A stretch of 56,426 nt of DNA from Candidatus Aminicenantota bacterium (GCA_011772475.1 WVZK01000185.1:1-56426), one strand, 5' to 3'; shown: positions 9,148 through 17,735, numbered from the stretch's first letter. Notes: generated by a model not told the origin, from the letters alone. A program made the numbers and translations.

Positions 9148-9175
9148 AGGTGGATTTGATGAATCAAACCCCTAT
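9148..9175 (-). repeat. Palindromic intergenic repeat, copy E
   Basis: T/A variant in which one arm reads GGATTTGAT against ATCAAACCC, so one stem base pair is disturbed. It ends 2 bases from the stop codon of the OsmC-like gene. Copies D and E lie in the convergent gap between sppA and that gene. Confidence 0.8.
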
Positions 9176-9176
9176 A

Positions 9177-9581
9177 CTAGTTACCAATTTTGGCTAAAAT
9201 TTCAAAGGCTGGCGGATTTAAAATGTGTATTTTAACAGAACAACTATCTACGGCTTTTATCACGGCATTTTTATATTTCTCAGGAAAATCAGGAGGAAGT
9301 TGAATCTCGATTGATATTTTCTCGACCATCTTGGTCTCTGCACTCTTACTTGTCCTCATTACAACGGATGCTTCTTCAGTGGATATTCCTCGCTTATTGC
9401 AGAAAACAAGAACATAGTAGCCAGCACAAGCAGCAAGTGAGGCTAAAAACAAATCAAAGGGGGCTGGTTGCGAGCCCTCACCACCTTGGTATTTCGGCTG
9501 ATCGGTTTTTATGATAAAACCTTTGTATTCAGCATCCACCCGCACGCCACCCGGGAAGGAAACCTTAATTTCTTGATCCAT
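9177..9581 (-). CDS. OsmC-like peroxiredoxin-type protein
   Basis: A small cytoplasmic protein of the OsmC/Ohr fold. The two family cysteines are present: Cys52 in SLAACAGYY and Cys114 in VDSCSVKI. Members reduce organic peroxides with these thiols or are of unknown thiol-redox function. The substrate-determining arginine and glutamate of true Ohr proteins are not obvious, so the general OsmC label is safer. The length of 134 residues is normal. A ribosome binding site (GGAG) lies just upstream. Confidence 0.85.
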   Translation of the reverse strand: MDQEIKVSFPGGVRVDAEYKGFIIKTDQPKYQGGEGSQPAPFDLFLASLAACAGYYVLVFCNKRGISTEEASVVMRTSKSAETKMVEKISIEIQLPPDFPEKYKNAVIKAVDSCSVKIHILNPPAFEILAKIGN

Positions 9582-9694
9582 ATCGTCTCTCCTTTCTGCT
9601 TTGCTAGAAGGTTTTTTAACTTAATCTTCTCTCATTGTCAAAGATATCAAATCTGGTTATGCACTGGTGATTTCCCAGGTTATTATTTCACTGG

Positions 9695-10387
9695 TTATTT
9701 TCTGACCGCTTTCGAAAAAAGAGCAAGCAACAATTTCCTGTCTTTTGATGTCAGAGCGAATCTTCCAAAAAGGTCATAAATCATTTCTGTCATATGCCGT
9801 TTGTTTGTGCTGTGAATAAAATTACTCTGCTCCAATTTGTGAAGGATGAGACGTATGAATTCCTCCTGCTCCTTTCGTGAAAGAGGCTTTTCCCTGGTAG
9901 CCTCAATATCTTTAAAGCGACCGTAGGAGAATATATGAAACAGGGTCAGGAGTACCGCAGAGGCAAGGTTATAAGAAGGCTGACTTGTAGCCTGGGGAAT
10001 CATAAACCTGAAATTTGAGGAGCGCAGCTCATTTGAAGTCAGGCCAGTCCTTTCACTTCCAAAGAGAAGTCCGATCTTTGTCGAGGCGGGAAATTGAAAC
10101 ATTTTTTCCACGGCGTCTTTTAGAGAAACAGAGGGGAAATTCTTCCTTATCTTTGATGTGGAAGCAAAGATTACATCTAGATCAGCGGTGGCTTCGCTCA
10201 AGTCAGGATAAAATCTGGCTTGTTCCAGAATATCACGGGCATGAACAGCTGTCACATAGGAGTTCTGCTCTAATCTCTTAACACCTACAAGCCTCAATTT
10301 CTCCAATCCTGTATTTTTCATATTTCGAGCCACAAGGCCGATGTTCTCTGGATTCTTAGGATGGACAAGGACAACAGTAAATTTCAT
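9695..10387 (-). CDS. trmJ: TrmJ-like tRNA/rRNA 2'-O-methyltransferase (SPOUT family)
   Basis: A SpoU/TrmH-class RNA methyltransferase using S-adenosylmethionine through a trefoil knot. Visible motifs are HPKNPENIGLVARNMKN (motif 1, residues 9-25), LLFGSERTGL (motif 2, about 129-138) and IPQATSQPSYNLASAV (motif 3, about 153-168). The N-terminal start VVLVHPKNPENIG and the helical C-terminal extension favour TrmJ, which methylates position 32 of tRNA, over TrmH. The exact target is inferred. A weak ribosome binding site precedes the ATG. Confidence 0.85.
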   Translation of the reverse strand: MKFTVVLVHPKNPENIGLVARNMKNTGLEKLRLVGVKRLEQNSYVTAVHARDILEQARFYPDLSEATADLDVIFASTSKIRKNFPSVSLKDAVEKMFQFPASTKIGLLFGSERTGLTSNELRSSNFRFMIPQATSQPSYNLASAVLLTLFHIFSYGRFKDIEATREKPLSRKEQEEFIRLILHKLEQSNFIHSTNKRHMTEMIYDLFGRFALTSKDRKLLLALFSKAVRK

Positions 10388-10427
10388 CTTCTGGTTAGCG
10401 CTGTTTGGCTGACTGATTGGAATTTTT

Positions 10428-11210
10428 TTAATTATCTTGGTCGCTTTCTTCCTTCTTTTCCTTTTCTTTCTGTTCTTCTTTTTCTTCTTTTTTTCTCTTT
10501 TTTCTCTTTTTTCTCTTTTTTGGCTCTAGTTCCTCTTTAATTATTTTTTTTGCTAGACTCTCACTTTCTATCCAGTTGACTGTTAAATCAATGATTACTT
10601 TTAAGTCATTTAAATCCTTATCCCCCCATTCTCTATAATAATGACTTTCCCCTTCACTAAGCCATGCCGGCATCTTAGCACATTCTTTTATCCTTGGATC
10701 ATCAACATATTGTTCAATACAACCAAGCAAGCTCTTGTTTTCTATTTCTTCCTTTTCATCTTTTTTTTCATGGATTAAATAGTCTTTTATTAAAAATTCA
10801 AGAGCCCTCCTGAAACCAGCACCACATATATTCTTGAGTCTCCTTTGTTCTGCTATCTGGGCTTCGTTATAAATTTCACAGAATTGAGGTGATATGTTTG
10901 CTATTGTTTCAGAAAAATCTAACTTTTTGACTCTTATAGGCTCACTGCTACTATAATAGTATTCAGTCTCCAGCTCACTTCTTTCATCCTGGGTTGAGGG
11001 GCGGTAGTAAGCAATGAAAAGCTTTTGGCAGTTCTCTTTTGGGCACTCAAATACTGCTTGTAATCCTCTGCTATCCATCCAGGCGTACCTGTAGATAGGT
11101 TTTATGGTACTGTGGCATAAAGGACAAAAATCTTGAATCTTATTTACTTTGAAATCCTTTCTATGTAGGGCGAGGTCAATCTCGTATTCTGCTTTAATGA
11201 TTGTAGTCAT
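10428..11210 (-). CDS. DUF4145-like protein with zinc ribbon and charged tail
   Basis: A 260-residue cytoplasmic protein with three parts. An N-terminal zinc ribbon has cysteines at 29, 32, 56 and 61. A helical middle (about 115-215) contains CGAGFRRALEFLIKDYL, the pattern seen in DUF4145 proteins. A low-complexity tail of about 35 residues is almost only Lys and Glu. DUF4145 domains are often found near or fused to restriction and defence genes, but no such partner lies here. The tail is encoded by a long polypurine tract prone to slippage. Function unknown. Confidence 0.7.
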   Translation of the reverse strand: MTTIIKAEYEIDLALHRKDFKVNKIQDFCPLCHSTIKPIYRYAWMDSRGLQAVFECPKENCQKLFIAYYRPSTQDERSELETEYYYSSSEPIRVKKLDFSETIANISPQFCEIYNEAQIAEQRRLKNICGAGFRRALEFLIKDYLIHEKKDEKEEIENKSLLGCIEQYVDDPRIKECAKMPAWLSEGESHYYREWGDKDLNDLKVIIDLTVNWIESESLAKKIIKEELEPKKRKKRKKRKKEEKEEQKEKEKKEESDQDN

Positions 11211-11307
11211 CGATCAATTCCTTAGTCGGAGAGATTTATCCAGGCGAGTAATACCATTTTACATAGTTGCAGCCTGAAAAGCAACGAGGAGATTAGCAGT
11301 TAATGAA

Positions 11308-11523
11308 GGGGTCAGGTCTTATTTTTTGCCTGTTTTAGTGTTTTAACAGCTCATCTCGAGAATGGAATAAATACAGACATCTCTTATCCTTATCTCTGGA
11401 TTAGATCCGCACGCTCCCCTGGCCATTCATAAAAGGAACACAATTTCCCTCAATCTTTCACCACTAGTATAAAGTGCGTTTGCAGGAGTGCAGGAGTAAA
11501 AGCAAAAAACAAGACCTGACCCC
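11308..11523. mobile_element. 216-bp inverted-repeat element (MITE/REP-like) beside dut
   Basis: The ends are 22-base inverted repeats with one mismatch: GGGGTCAGGTCTTATTTTTT followed by GC at 11308-11329, and its complement at 11502-11523. The interior has no coding capacity and no obvious tandem structure. The terminal pattern GGGGTCAGG plus a T-run resembles the non-autonomous elements thought to be mobilised by IS200-like (RAYT/TnpA_REP) transposases. No such transposase gene lies in the window. The right end is 12 bases from the dut stop codon, so it may also act as that operon's transcription end. Confidence 0.6.
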
Positions 11524-11535
11524 TGTTAGTTGTAA

Positions 11536-11958
11536 TTAATACTTCCCGGTGCTTCCAAATCCTTCGTCACCGCGTGACGTGTTCTCCAGCTCCTTTGCCT
11601 CGACAACATTCACTTCAGTAACGGGCTGGACCAAAAGCTGTGCAATCTTCATTCCTTTCTCGATGACATAGGGCTCGCTTCCAAGATTCACCATGACCAC
11701 CCGGACCTCTCCCCTGTAGCCCGAATCGATGACTCCTGCCAACCGATGAACGCCTTTAAGGGAGATTCCACTCTTATCCCAGACCAGCCCTACATAGCCG
11801 TCGGGAACAGCCACTTTAATTCCTGTGGGAACAGGCTTGACCTCACCTGCCTGTAAAACACAATCGACGGAAGAAAAGATGTCCAATCCTGCATCTCCCT
11901 TATGCTGATAAAGGGGGAGTTTGGCATCCTCATGAATTCTTTGAACTTTGAGGTCCAT
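11536..11958 (-). CDS. dut: dUTP diphosphatase (dUTPase)
   Basis: Hydrolyses dUTP to dUMP and pyrophosphate, keeping uracil out of DNA and feeding dTMP synthesis. All five trimeric-dUTPase motifs are visible: AGLDIFS (about 23-29), DKSGIS (61-66, where most family members have RSG), GVIDSGYRGE (75-84), KIAQLLVQP (104-112) and the P-loop-like tail RGDEGFGSTG (129-138). The 140-residue length is normal. It lies 3 bases after nrdG and closes a deoxynucleotide operon. Confidence 0.95.
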   Translation of the reverse strand: MDLKVQRIHEDAKLPLYQHKGDAGLDIFSSVDCVLQAGEVKPVPTGIKVAVPDGYVGLVWDKSGISLKGVHRLAGVIDSGYRGEVRVVMVNLGSEPYVIEKGMKIAQLLVQPVTEVNVVEAKELENTSRGDEGFGSTGKY

Positions 11959-11961
11959 AGC

Positions 11962-12660
11962 TCAAACGCCCTCGATTCTGACTTCTGAAAAATATGGCTC
12001 TGCAATCTTAGCTATTTCCTGGACCTCTTCCCGACCATAAGGCTTCTTTTGAAGATATTTGCTATCCAGAGTGTTTAAGGGAACAAATTGTTGGAGCAGG
12101 AAGATATTTGCACCATCTAGCATCTGACAGATTTCTTTGATATCTTCTTGTCCTATCAAACCAGGCACCAAAGTGGTTCGGAAAACATATTCAAGACCCG
12201 AATTCTTGATGATTTCCAGGCTTCGCACTATGTCCTCTTCATTCACCGTGGCTCTGGTTACTTCTTGATATCGCTTCAACGGAGCCTTGACATCCATGGC
12301 GACATAATCGACGAGCCTCTTCTGAATGAGGTCTTCAAGCCTTGAAGGGAAAGAACCGTTTATATCGACCTTCACCAAAAGGTCCCTATCTTTTATGAGG
12401 ATAAGCAAGGTTTCTAAATCGTCATGAAGCAACGGTTCTCCGCCAGAAATGCAGATGCCCTCAAGCCAGCCTTTTCTTGAATCAAGGAAGCTGAGGAAAT
12501 AATCCGGGGGAAACGTGGGCAGAATCTCCGGCCGAAGCACCAGTTCCGAATTGTGGCAAAAGGGGCACCTGAAGTTACATCCGCCCAAGAACACAGTTGA
12601 GGAAATGCACCCAGGAAAATCTTTCGGGGCGAATTTCTCTATGCCTTTGATTTCAACCAA
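11962..12660 (-). CDS. nrdG: Anaerobic RNR activating protein (radical SAM)
   Basis: Generates the glycyl radical on NrdD using S-adenosylmethionine and a [4Fe-4S] cluster. The cluster motif is CNFRCPFC (Cys28, 32, 35) and the SAM-binding GGE lies at 73-75 in ISGGEP. At 232 residues it is longer than the E. coli enzyme (about 150) and matches the group annotated as NrdG2 or pyruvate-formate-lyase-activase-like. It overlaps the preceding glutaredoxin-like gene by 22 bases and lies in the nrdD operon, which fixes the partner. Confidence 0.92.
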   Translation of the reverse strand: MVEIKGIEKFAPKDFPGCISSTVFLGGCNFRCPFCHNSELVLRPEILPTFPPDYFLSFLDSRKGWLEGICISGGEPLLHDDLETLLILIKDRDLLVKVDINGSFPSRLEDLIQKRLVDYVAMDVKAPLKRYQEVTRATVNEEDIVRSLEIIKNSGLEYVFRTTLVPGLIGQEDIKEICQMLDGANIFLLQQFVPLNTLDSKYLQKKPYGREEVQEIAKIAEPYFSEVRIEGV

Positions 12661-12905
12661 TCCTCAAGCTCCGTACGATTATTTAACACGGTAACAACTT
12701 CTCCATTCTCCTGAAGGACTAAGGTGGGTATGATGATCGCTCCTTTATCATCGCGTTTGAGACATCCCAAGAATTCTCTTATTTTCAACTTGCTTTCTTT
12801 CAAAACAAGGTTACATTCCTGCCCTTCAAAATCAGCCTCTCCTAGATATCTCTTTATTTCCTCGCATTTTGAACAATTTGGGTAGGTAAAAAGAAAATAT
12901 TCCAC
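12639..12905 (-). CDS. Glutaredoxin/NrdH-like redoxin
   Basis: An 88-residue thioredoxin-fold protein with the active-site motif CSKC (Cys11, Cys14), a cis-proline region IIIPTLVL and a short C-terminal helix. It sits between nrdD and nrdG in a tight operon (3 bases after nrdD, 22-base overlap with nrdG). By established knowledge, some class III reductases take electrons from a redoxin rather than formate, so this is the likely electron donor for NrdD here. That assignment is inference from context. Confidence 0.85.
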   Translation of the reverse strand: MEYFLFTYPNCSKCEEIKRYLGEADFEGQECNLVLKESKLKIREFLGCLKRDDKGAIIIPTLVLQENGEVVTVLNNRTELEDWLKSKA

Positions 12906-12908
12906 AGC

Positions 12909-14981
12909 TTAACCTATCTTTGAGTAAGGAGTCCTTTCTCGGAATTCCTGTTGCTTGCCGTCGTTCCAGGTGCTAACAGGCCTCAGGTAACCTACTATCC
13001 TGGAGTAGACTTCAGTCTCTTCCTGGCATTCAGGACACTTGGGGAACTCTCCCTTAACATATCCATGATTCCGACAGACGCTAAAAGTGGGAGTGATGCT
13101 GAAATAAGGGAGTTTGGTTTCAGCAATCTTCTTGACTAATTTTTTACAAGTTTCCTTGTCAATTGCTTCAGGGAGAAAGGAATGAAATATAGTTCCCCCT
13201 GTATAAAGCGGTTGAATATCCTTTTGATGTTCAACGGCTTCGAAGATATCTCGAGTTGCGTCCACGTTGAGTTGGGTAGAATTCGTAAGATAGGGATATT
13301 GCTCTGTTCCTGCGGTGATGATGCTGTGGTATTTCTGTTTGTCAAGCCTTGCCAGGCGGTAAGAAGTGGATTCCGCCGGCGTCGCTTCCAAGTTATAAAT
13401 ATTGCCTGTCTCTTCCTGAAATTCTTTGATCGTATCTCTCATGAATTCGAGGACTTCTAAAGTGAATCCTTTCCCTTCTGGAGTACCTATTCCTTTTCCC
13501 AGAAAATTCAGACAGGCCTCATGCATGCCACAAATACCGATGGTGGAAAAATGATTATCAAAATGACCAAGGTAGACCATGGTGTAAGGCATCATTCCTT
13601 TGGCCAGCATGTTGTTAACGACCTCTCGTTTGGTCTCGAGCGACTCTTTCGCTAATATCATTATATTCTTTAAGCTGGAAAAGAACTCCTCACGCGAGCT
13701 TGATTCATAACCAATCCTGTTGAGGTTTATGGTGACTACTCCTACCGAACCTGTAGAATCTCCTGGTCCCCACATGCTGCCAGGTCTTCTCTGGAGCTCC
13801 CGTTGGTCAAGGTTTAAACGGCAGCACATGGCTCTTATGTCACCAGGATCGAGGTTTGTACCCATATAATTTTGAAAATAAGGGATTCCATACTTAGCCG
13901 TAACTTCAAACAGAAGATTGGCATTAGGAGAATCCCAATCAAAATCTTTGGTAATATTGTACGTTGGTATCGGAAAAGTAAAGACACGGCCCTTCTGGTC
14001 TCCCACGAACATCAACTCCAAAAAAGCCTTATTGATTATATCCATTTCTTTCTGGTAATCTCCGTAGGTCGAATCCTGCTCTTCGCCTCCGACAATAACA
14101 TTCTTGTCCTTCATGTCTCCGGGAACCGTCCAATCAAAAGTCAGGTTGGAGAAAGGAGTCTGCCATCCCCACCGAGAGGGAACGTTCAGTCCAAAGATAA
14201 GTTTCTGGATATCTTGTTTGACGCTTTCGTAGTCAAGGTTGTCGGTTCTAACAAAAGGAGCCAGAAGAGTGTCCACACTGGAGAAAGCTTGAGCCCCAGC
14301 AAATTCTCCTTGCATCGTGCCGATAAAATTCACCATATGCAGAGTTGCCGTTTCCATATGTTTGGCAGGAAAAGAATGGACTTGATTGGGCACATGACCG
14401 AATCCTTTTTTGAGAAGGTTCTCCAATGACCATCCCGCACAATAGCCGACAATAGGATAGGAAAGGTCATGGACATGGAAATCTCCCTCCATATGAGCCT
14501 TCTTGATCTTATCTGAGTAAAGCTGGTTGAGGGCGAAATTGGAAAGAACCTCACCCGAAACTCTAGCATTCAGGCCTGAAAAACTCATCACACCTTCGTT
14601 GCTGTTCTCTTTAATCTTCCAGTCGGCATCATTGATATAATCCCTGATTAGTCTCAGCAAATTGATACCTGTCTCCCTTGCCTCCCTGATTTCTTTGTGC
14701 CTTTCCCTGTAAAGTATGTATGACTTAGCAATCTCATGGTAGCCTCGCTTCATAAGTACCATCTCGACGATATCTTGAATCTGTTCTACTGAGGGAATGG
14801 TATAGCCTCCGAATTTTTCTTCCAGCATGAAAGTCACAATATCAGAGACTGTTCTGGCTGCACCATTATCTGTGATCCCGTGAGATTCCATGGCCTTATA
14901 AACTGCGTTAGTAATCTTATCCTGGACAAAGTCAGCAATATTGCCGTCTCTTTTCTTTATTCTGGAAATTGTCCTCGGCAT
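12909..14981 (-). CDS. nrdD: Anaerobic (class III) ribonucleoside-triphosphate reductase
   Basis: Converts ribonucleoside triphosphates to deoxynucleotides under anoxic conditions by a glycyl radical. An N-terminal ATP-cone (about the first 90 residues, from RTISRIKKRDG) provides allosteric control. The catalytic barrel follows, then a zinc site (CRNHGYVKG and KCPECQ) and the glycyl-radical loop RIVGYLRP, with Gly26 residues before the end as the radical site. I start at 14981 (MPRTISR), 6 bases after a clear AAAGGAGG; an earlier ATG at 15032 lacks support. The protein is about 690 residues. First gene of the nrdD-redoxin-nrdG-dut operon. Confidence 0.96.
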   Translation of the reverse strand: MPRTISRIKKRDGNIADFVQDKITNAVYKAMESHGITDNGAARTVSDIVTFMLEEKFGGYTIPSVEQIQDIVEMVLMKRGYHEIAKSYILYRERHKEIREARETGINLLRLIRDYINDADWKIKENSNEGVMSFSGLNARVSGEVLSNFALNQLYSDKIKKAHMEGDFHVHDLSYPIVGYCAGWSLENLLKKGFGHVPNQVHSFPAKHMETATLHMVNFIGTMQGEFAGAQAFSSVDTLLAPFVRTDNLDYESVKQDIQKLIFGLNVPSRWGWQTPFSNLTFDWTVPGDMKDKNVIVGGEEQDSTYGDYQKEMDIINKAFLELMFVGDQKGRVFTFPIPTYNITKDFDWDSPNANLLFEVTAKYGIPYFQNYMGTNLDPGDIRAMCCRLNLDQRELQRRPGSMWGPGDSTGSVGVVTINLNRIGYESSSREEFFSSLKNIMILAKESLETKREVVNNMLAKGMMPYTMVYLGHFDNHFSTIGICGMHEACLNFLGKGIGTPEGKGFTLEVLEFMRDTIKEFQEETGNIYNLEATPAESTSYRLARLDKQKYHSIITAGTEQYPYLTNSTQLNVDATRDIFEAVEHQKDIQPLYTGGTIFHSFLPEAIDKETCKKLVKKIAETKLPYFSITPTFSVCRNHGYVKGEFPKCPECQEETEVYSRIVGYLRPVSTWNDGKQQEFRERTPYSKIG

Positions 14982-15102
14982 GTGCCGCCTCCTTTCTCTT
15001 ATACAAAGAATTAACTGCTCATTTTTTCTCATTCCTCAGTGGAAAAACGCCAGAAATGGTGCCTATTTGCCCCTTAAATAAAAAGAAATAGGGAATGAAA
15101 AA

Positions 15103-15150
15103 ATGCCATATATTGTATATTCCTTGAACGAGAGATACAAAATGTTGTAT
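15103..15150 (-). promoter_or_regulatory. Tandem NrdR-box-like operators upstream of nrdD
   Basis: Two 16-base palindromes: ATGCCATATATTGTAT (15103-15118) and ATACAAAATGTTGTAT (15135-15150). Both share the inverted ATACAA/TTGTAT ends and AT-rich centre of NrdR boxes. Sixteen bases separate them, so their starts are 32 bases (about three helical turns) apart, the usual arrangement for cooperative NrdR binding. They lie between the candidate promoter and nrdD. Confidence 0.75.
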
Positions 15151-15163
15151 CCGCGACAAAAAA

Positions 15164-15190
15164 TTTATACCTTCCTATATTCTTTGTCAA
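15164..15190 (-). promoter_or_regulatory. Candidate nrdD promoter
   Basis: On the minus strand, TTGACA (15185-15190) is followed after 15 bases by TATAAA (15164-15169); reading the -10 as TAAATT gives a spacing of 17. Transcription would start close to the first NrdR box, so a bound repressor would block it. The 316-base gap between nrdD and yjbQ otherwise holds only repeat copies F. Confidence 0.55.
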
Positions 15191-15220
15191 GTGTTTTTTT
15201 AAAATTTTTTATTTTTTTCT

Positions 15221-15270
15221 GTAGGGGCCTGATTTATCTTGTGTAGGGGTTTGATTCATCAAACCCACAT
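15221..15270 (+). repeat. Palindromic intergenic repeat, copies F (decayed half plus full copy)
   Basis: A decayed copy (GTAGGGGCCTGATTTATCTT, 15221-15240) is followed directly by a full T/A variant (15243-15270) with arms GGGTTTGAT and ATCAAACCC. They lie about 30 bases before the yjbQ start. Confidence 0.8.
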
Positions 15271-15297
15271 TTTATAATATTAATAAAGAGGTGCAAA

Positions 15298-15690
15298 ATG
15301 AGAACAATTGAAGTCAAGACTCAGGCCAGAGAAGAATTGGTGGATATAACAGCAAGAGTTAAGGAAGAACTTATGTCTTCAGGAATGAAGAGCGGAATCT
15401 GCTATGTCTATGTCCCCCACACAACAGCCGGAGTAACCATCAACGAGAGCGCTGATCCCTCTGTCAAAGAAGATATCCTGATGACTTTGAGAAAAATCGT
15501 TCCGGATTCTCTCCCCTACAGACACTCTGAAGGAAACTCCCCGGCTCATGTTAAAGCCTCTCTTATCGGCTCCTCCATAAAGGTTATCATAGAAAACGGG
15601 CAGCTTTCTCTCGGGACTTGGCAGGGAATATTCTTCTGCGAATTTGATGGTCCAAGAAGTCGCAGGGTCTTTATAAAAGCTTCTTCTTAA
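15298..15690 (+). CDS. yjbQ: YjbQ/UPF0047 family protein
   Basis: A 130-residue conserved protein of the YjbQ fold. Motifs include [13 protein letters not shown] (about 41-53), [18 protein letters not shown] (about 81-98) and [16 protein letters not shown] near the C-terminus. Members show weak thiamine-phosphate synthase activity when overexpressed, but the true role is unknown. The histidines in HTT and HSEGN..AH are the presumed metal or catalytic site. A ribosome binding site (AGAGG) precedes the ATG. Confidence 0.9.
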   Translation: MRTIEVKTQAREELVDITARVKEELMSSGMKSGICYVYVPHTTAGVTINESADPSVKEDILMTLRKIVPDSLPYRHSEGNSPAHVKASLIGSSIKVIIENGQLSLGTWQGIFFCEFDGPRSRRVFIKASS

Positions 15691-15749
15691 GAATCTAGGA
15701 AATTACCCTGCATTAAAGGGATGATCGCCAAAAACTATTTTTATGCAAT

Positions 15750-16355
15750 TTAGAAAGAAAGTCCTTCTTCTTTGAGCAATGCTTCAAGGTCTGTTTGAGG
15801 TTCCATGTGGATTCCTTTTATTCCTAATTTTGCAGCTGCTTCGATATTCTCTTCTCTATCATCTATAAATAAGCATTCCTTGGCCGGAAACCCAGCCTTC
15901 TTCAAGGCTTCTTTGTAGATTCGAGGATGGGGCTTCATAAACCCCACCTCGAAGGACAGGACATACTCATCAAAAATCAGGATTTCAGGAAATCTCTTTT
16001 TTATAAAGCCAAAACGCATGGTATCTGTGTTGGAAAGCACAACAAGCCTGTAGTTCTTCTTCAATCTCTGCATGATTTGAAGCACAGGTGGATTAAGAGA
16101 AAAAACATCGTTATAGATAGTGAAGAAGGTATCGTAATCTATTCGAGCCTCGAGTTTCTTTATGACTCGGGCGTGAAAATCCTGGGGAGAGATCTCCCCT
16201 TTATCGAAGAATTCAACAAGATCAAAATGAGCAAGGGCTAACTCTCGAATCTCTTCTGTTGAATAAGGAGAATAATCTGCAATTTTTTCGAAAAAAATAT
16301 TATTGTCAAAAAAGATAATAACCTTTCCCAGGTCTGATATTACACAACGAATCAT
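15750..16355 (-). CDS. HAD-superfamily hydrolase (phosphatase-like)
   Basis: About 200 residues with HAD motifs. Motif I is SDLGKVI with nucleophile Asp8 and a glycine where many members have the second aspartate, as in the YihX-like DLGNV group. Motif II is VVLSNTD (Ser108), motif III is Lys141 in MKPHPRIY, and motif IV is FIDDREEN (Asp165, Asp166). The alpha-helical cap lies between 15 and 85. It is probably a small-molecule phosphatase such as a sugar-phosphate phosphatase; the substrate cannot be assigned. The gene stands alone. Confidence 0.85.
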   Translation of the reverse strand: MIRCVISDLGKVIIFFDNNIFFEKIADYSPYSTEEIRELALAHFDLVEFFDKGEISPQDFHARVIKKLEARIDYDTFFTIYNDVFSLNPPVLQIMQRLKKNYRLVVLSNTDTMRFGFIKKRFPEILIFDEYVLSFEVGFMKPHPRIYKEALKKAGFPAKECLFIDDREENIEAAAKLGIKGIHMEPQTDLEALLKEEGLSF

Positions 16356-16469
16356 GAAATCACATTTTCCTTAAAGATAAAAGAGAAATTTTATAACAGA
16401 AACAAGAAAAGGAAGCAATATTTTGTGTCTGGCCTAATTTTTGGGGGAACTTCCTGAAGAGGCCTCGCT

Positions 16470-17735
16470 TCATTCTCCGGCCTGAGCAAGCATTGTGGGG
16501 AGCTCAATTCCTACTTTCTCTCTTTTATCAGCAGATTTTAGCAACAGAGAAAAGACAAGCCCGATAAAACCCAGGCAAGCAAACATGATCATCGTATTCG
16601 TGAATTCTCCTCCTGAAAGATCCCTTATTTTCCCAGCTAAAAAGGGGAAAATCGTTAATCCGATATTCTGGATGCCGGTCATCATGCCAAAGGCAGTTCC
16701 CAGGCGCCTTTCCTCAACCATGATAGGTATTACAGGCCAGAGAGCTGCCGGGACCAAAGAAAAGGAGACTCCTATCATGATCATGGGAATAGCAGGATGA
16801 ATTTGGGTAAGTCCCAAGATTGAATGAGCAGGGACAAGCAATAGAGAGCCAAAAATCAACATGATTCCCCTTTTGCCGATTTTATCCACAAGAAGTCCCA
16901 GAAGAGGAGTGAAAATCATCGAAGCAGTAAAAATCATAGATGTGTAACGCCCCCCCAGAACAGCACTAAACCCGAATTTCGTCTGGAGTAATACGGTTGA
17001 AAAAGCGGTAAAAGGGAAGATTGCAGAATAGAAAGTCATACAGAGCACACAAACAAACCAGTAAGAAGGCCTAAATTTATAGATATCTTGAAAGGAAAAT
17101 TTTTCTTCTTGGCCCTCTTTTTTCTCTCTCTTAAAATACTTTTCTTTGGACCTATCTATGCCTGAATAGACCAAGAAGAGAAGAAAGCTTACAAACATGA
17201 TCACTGCTGATACCCAGATGGCCATTCGCCAAGAGCCGCTCCATTGTTGGATGTTGGCTGCAGAATTAAAGGCAGCGATAGTACCAAGCCTGGCAATGGT
17301 TATGAGAAGCCCAAAAGCAAAAGCGAGTTCTTTTCCTTTGAACCATCTGGATAGAATCTTATCCATGGTTATGATCAGAGATTCTGAACCAAGACCGTAG
17401 ATAAATCTCCCTATTAGCATAATCAGCAAAGTAGAACCTGAAGCTGTTATAAACACACCGATAGCACAAAGAGCCGCAAATATAGTGCCGGCCTTTCTGA
17501 TACCGATTATGTCCAGAAAAATGCCTCCCAGAAGGACCATGATTATATTGGGTAGTGAATATACGCTGAAGAACAGCCCGAACTGAGCGGAGCTTATATC
17601 CATTCCTTTCATGATAAAATCTGCTACAGGGCTTACCGCATCATAGGCATAATAAGAGCCAAAAATCACCAAGCCCATCAAAATCAGAATAAGCCATCTC
17701 AGTTTAAGGATAGTTTCTTTTGTCTTCTCGGCCAT
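16470..17735 (-). CDS. Major facilitator superfamily permease
   Basis: About 420 residues with twelve predicted membrane helices in two halves separated by a charged cytoplasmic loop (KEKYFKREKKEGQEEKFSF region). The loop after helix 2 contains GGIFLDIIGIRKAG, the conserved MFS motif A in diverged form, and its counterpart in the second half is GLLVDKIGKRG. It resembles nitrate/hexose-phosphate-like or organic-anion transporters, but the substrate is unclear. I start at 17735 (MAEKTKE) because AAAGGAAAG lies just upstream; an ATG at 17780 would add a non-conserved extension. Confidence 0.85.
   Translation of the reverse strand: MAEKTKETILKLRWLILILMGLVIFGSYYAYDAVSPVADFIMKGMDISSAQFGLFFSVYSLPNIIMVLLGGIFLDIIGIRKAGTIFAALCAIGVFITASGSTLLIMLIGRFIYGLGSESLIITMDKILSRWFKGKELAFAFGLLITIARLGTIAAFNSAANIQQWSGSWRMAIWVSAVIMFVSFLLFLVYSGIDRSKEKYFKREKKEGQEEKFSFQDIYKFRPSYWFVCVLCMTFYSAIFPFTAFSTVLLQTKFGFSAVLGGRYTSMIFTASMIFTPLLGLLVDKIGKRGIMLIFGSLLLVPAHSILGLTQIHPAIPMIMIGVSFSLVPAALWPVIPIMVEERRLGTAFGMMTGIQNIGLTIFPFLAGKIRDLSGGEFTNTMIMFACLGFIGLVFSLLLKSADKREKVGIELPTMLAQAGE

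Noticed and set aside
10428-11210. DUF4145-like gene as part of a restriction or defence island
   Set aside because: No methylase, nuclease or other defence gene lies within reach; neighbours are housekeeping.
13872-14429. 185-residue reading frame on the plus strand
   Set aside because: It lies wholly inside nrdD on the other strand and shows no domain or start signal; it is a shadow.
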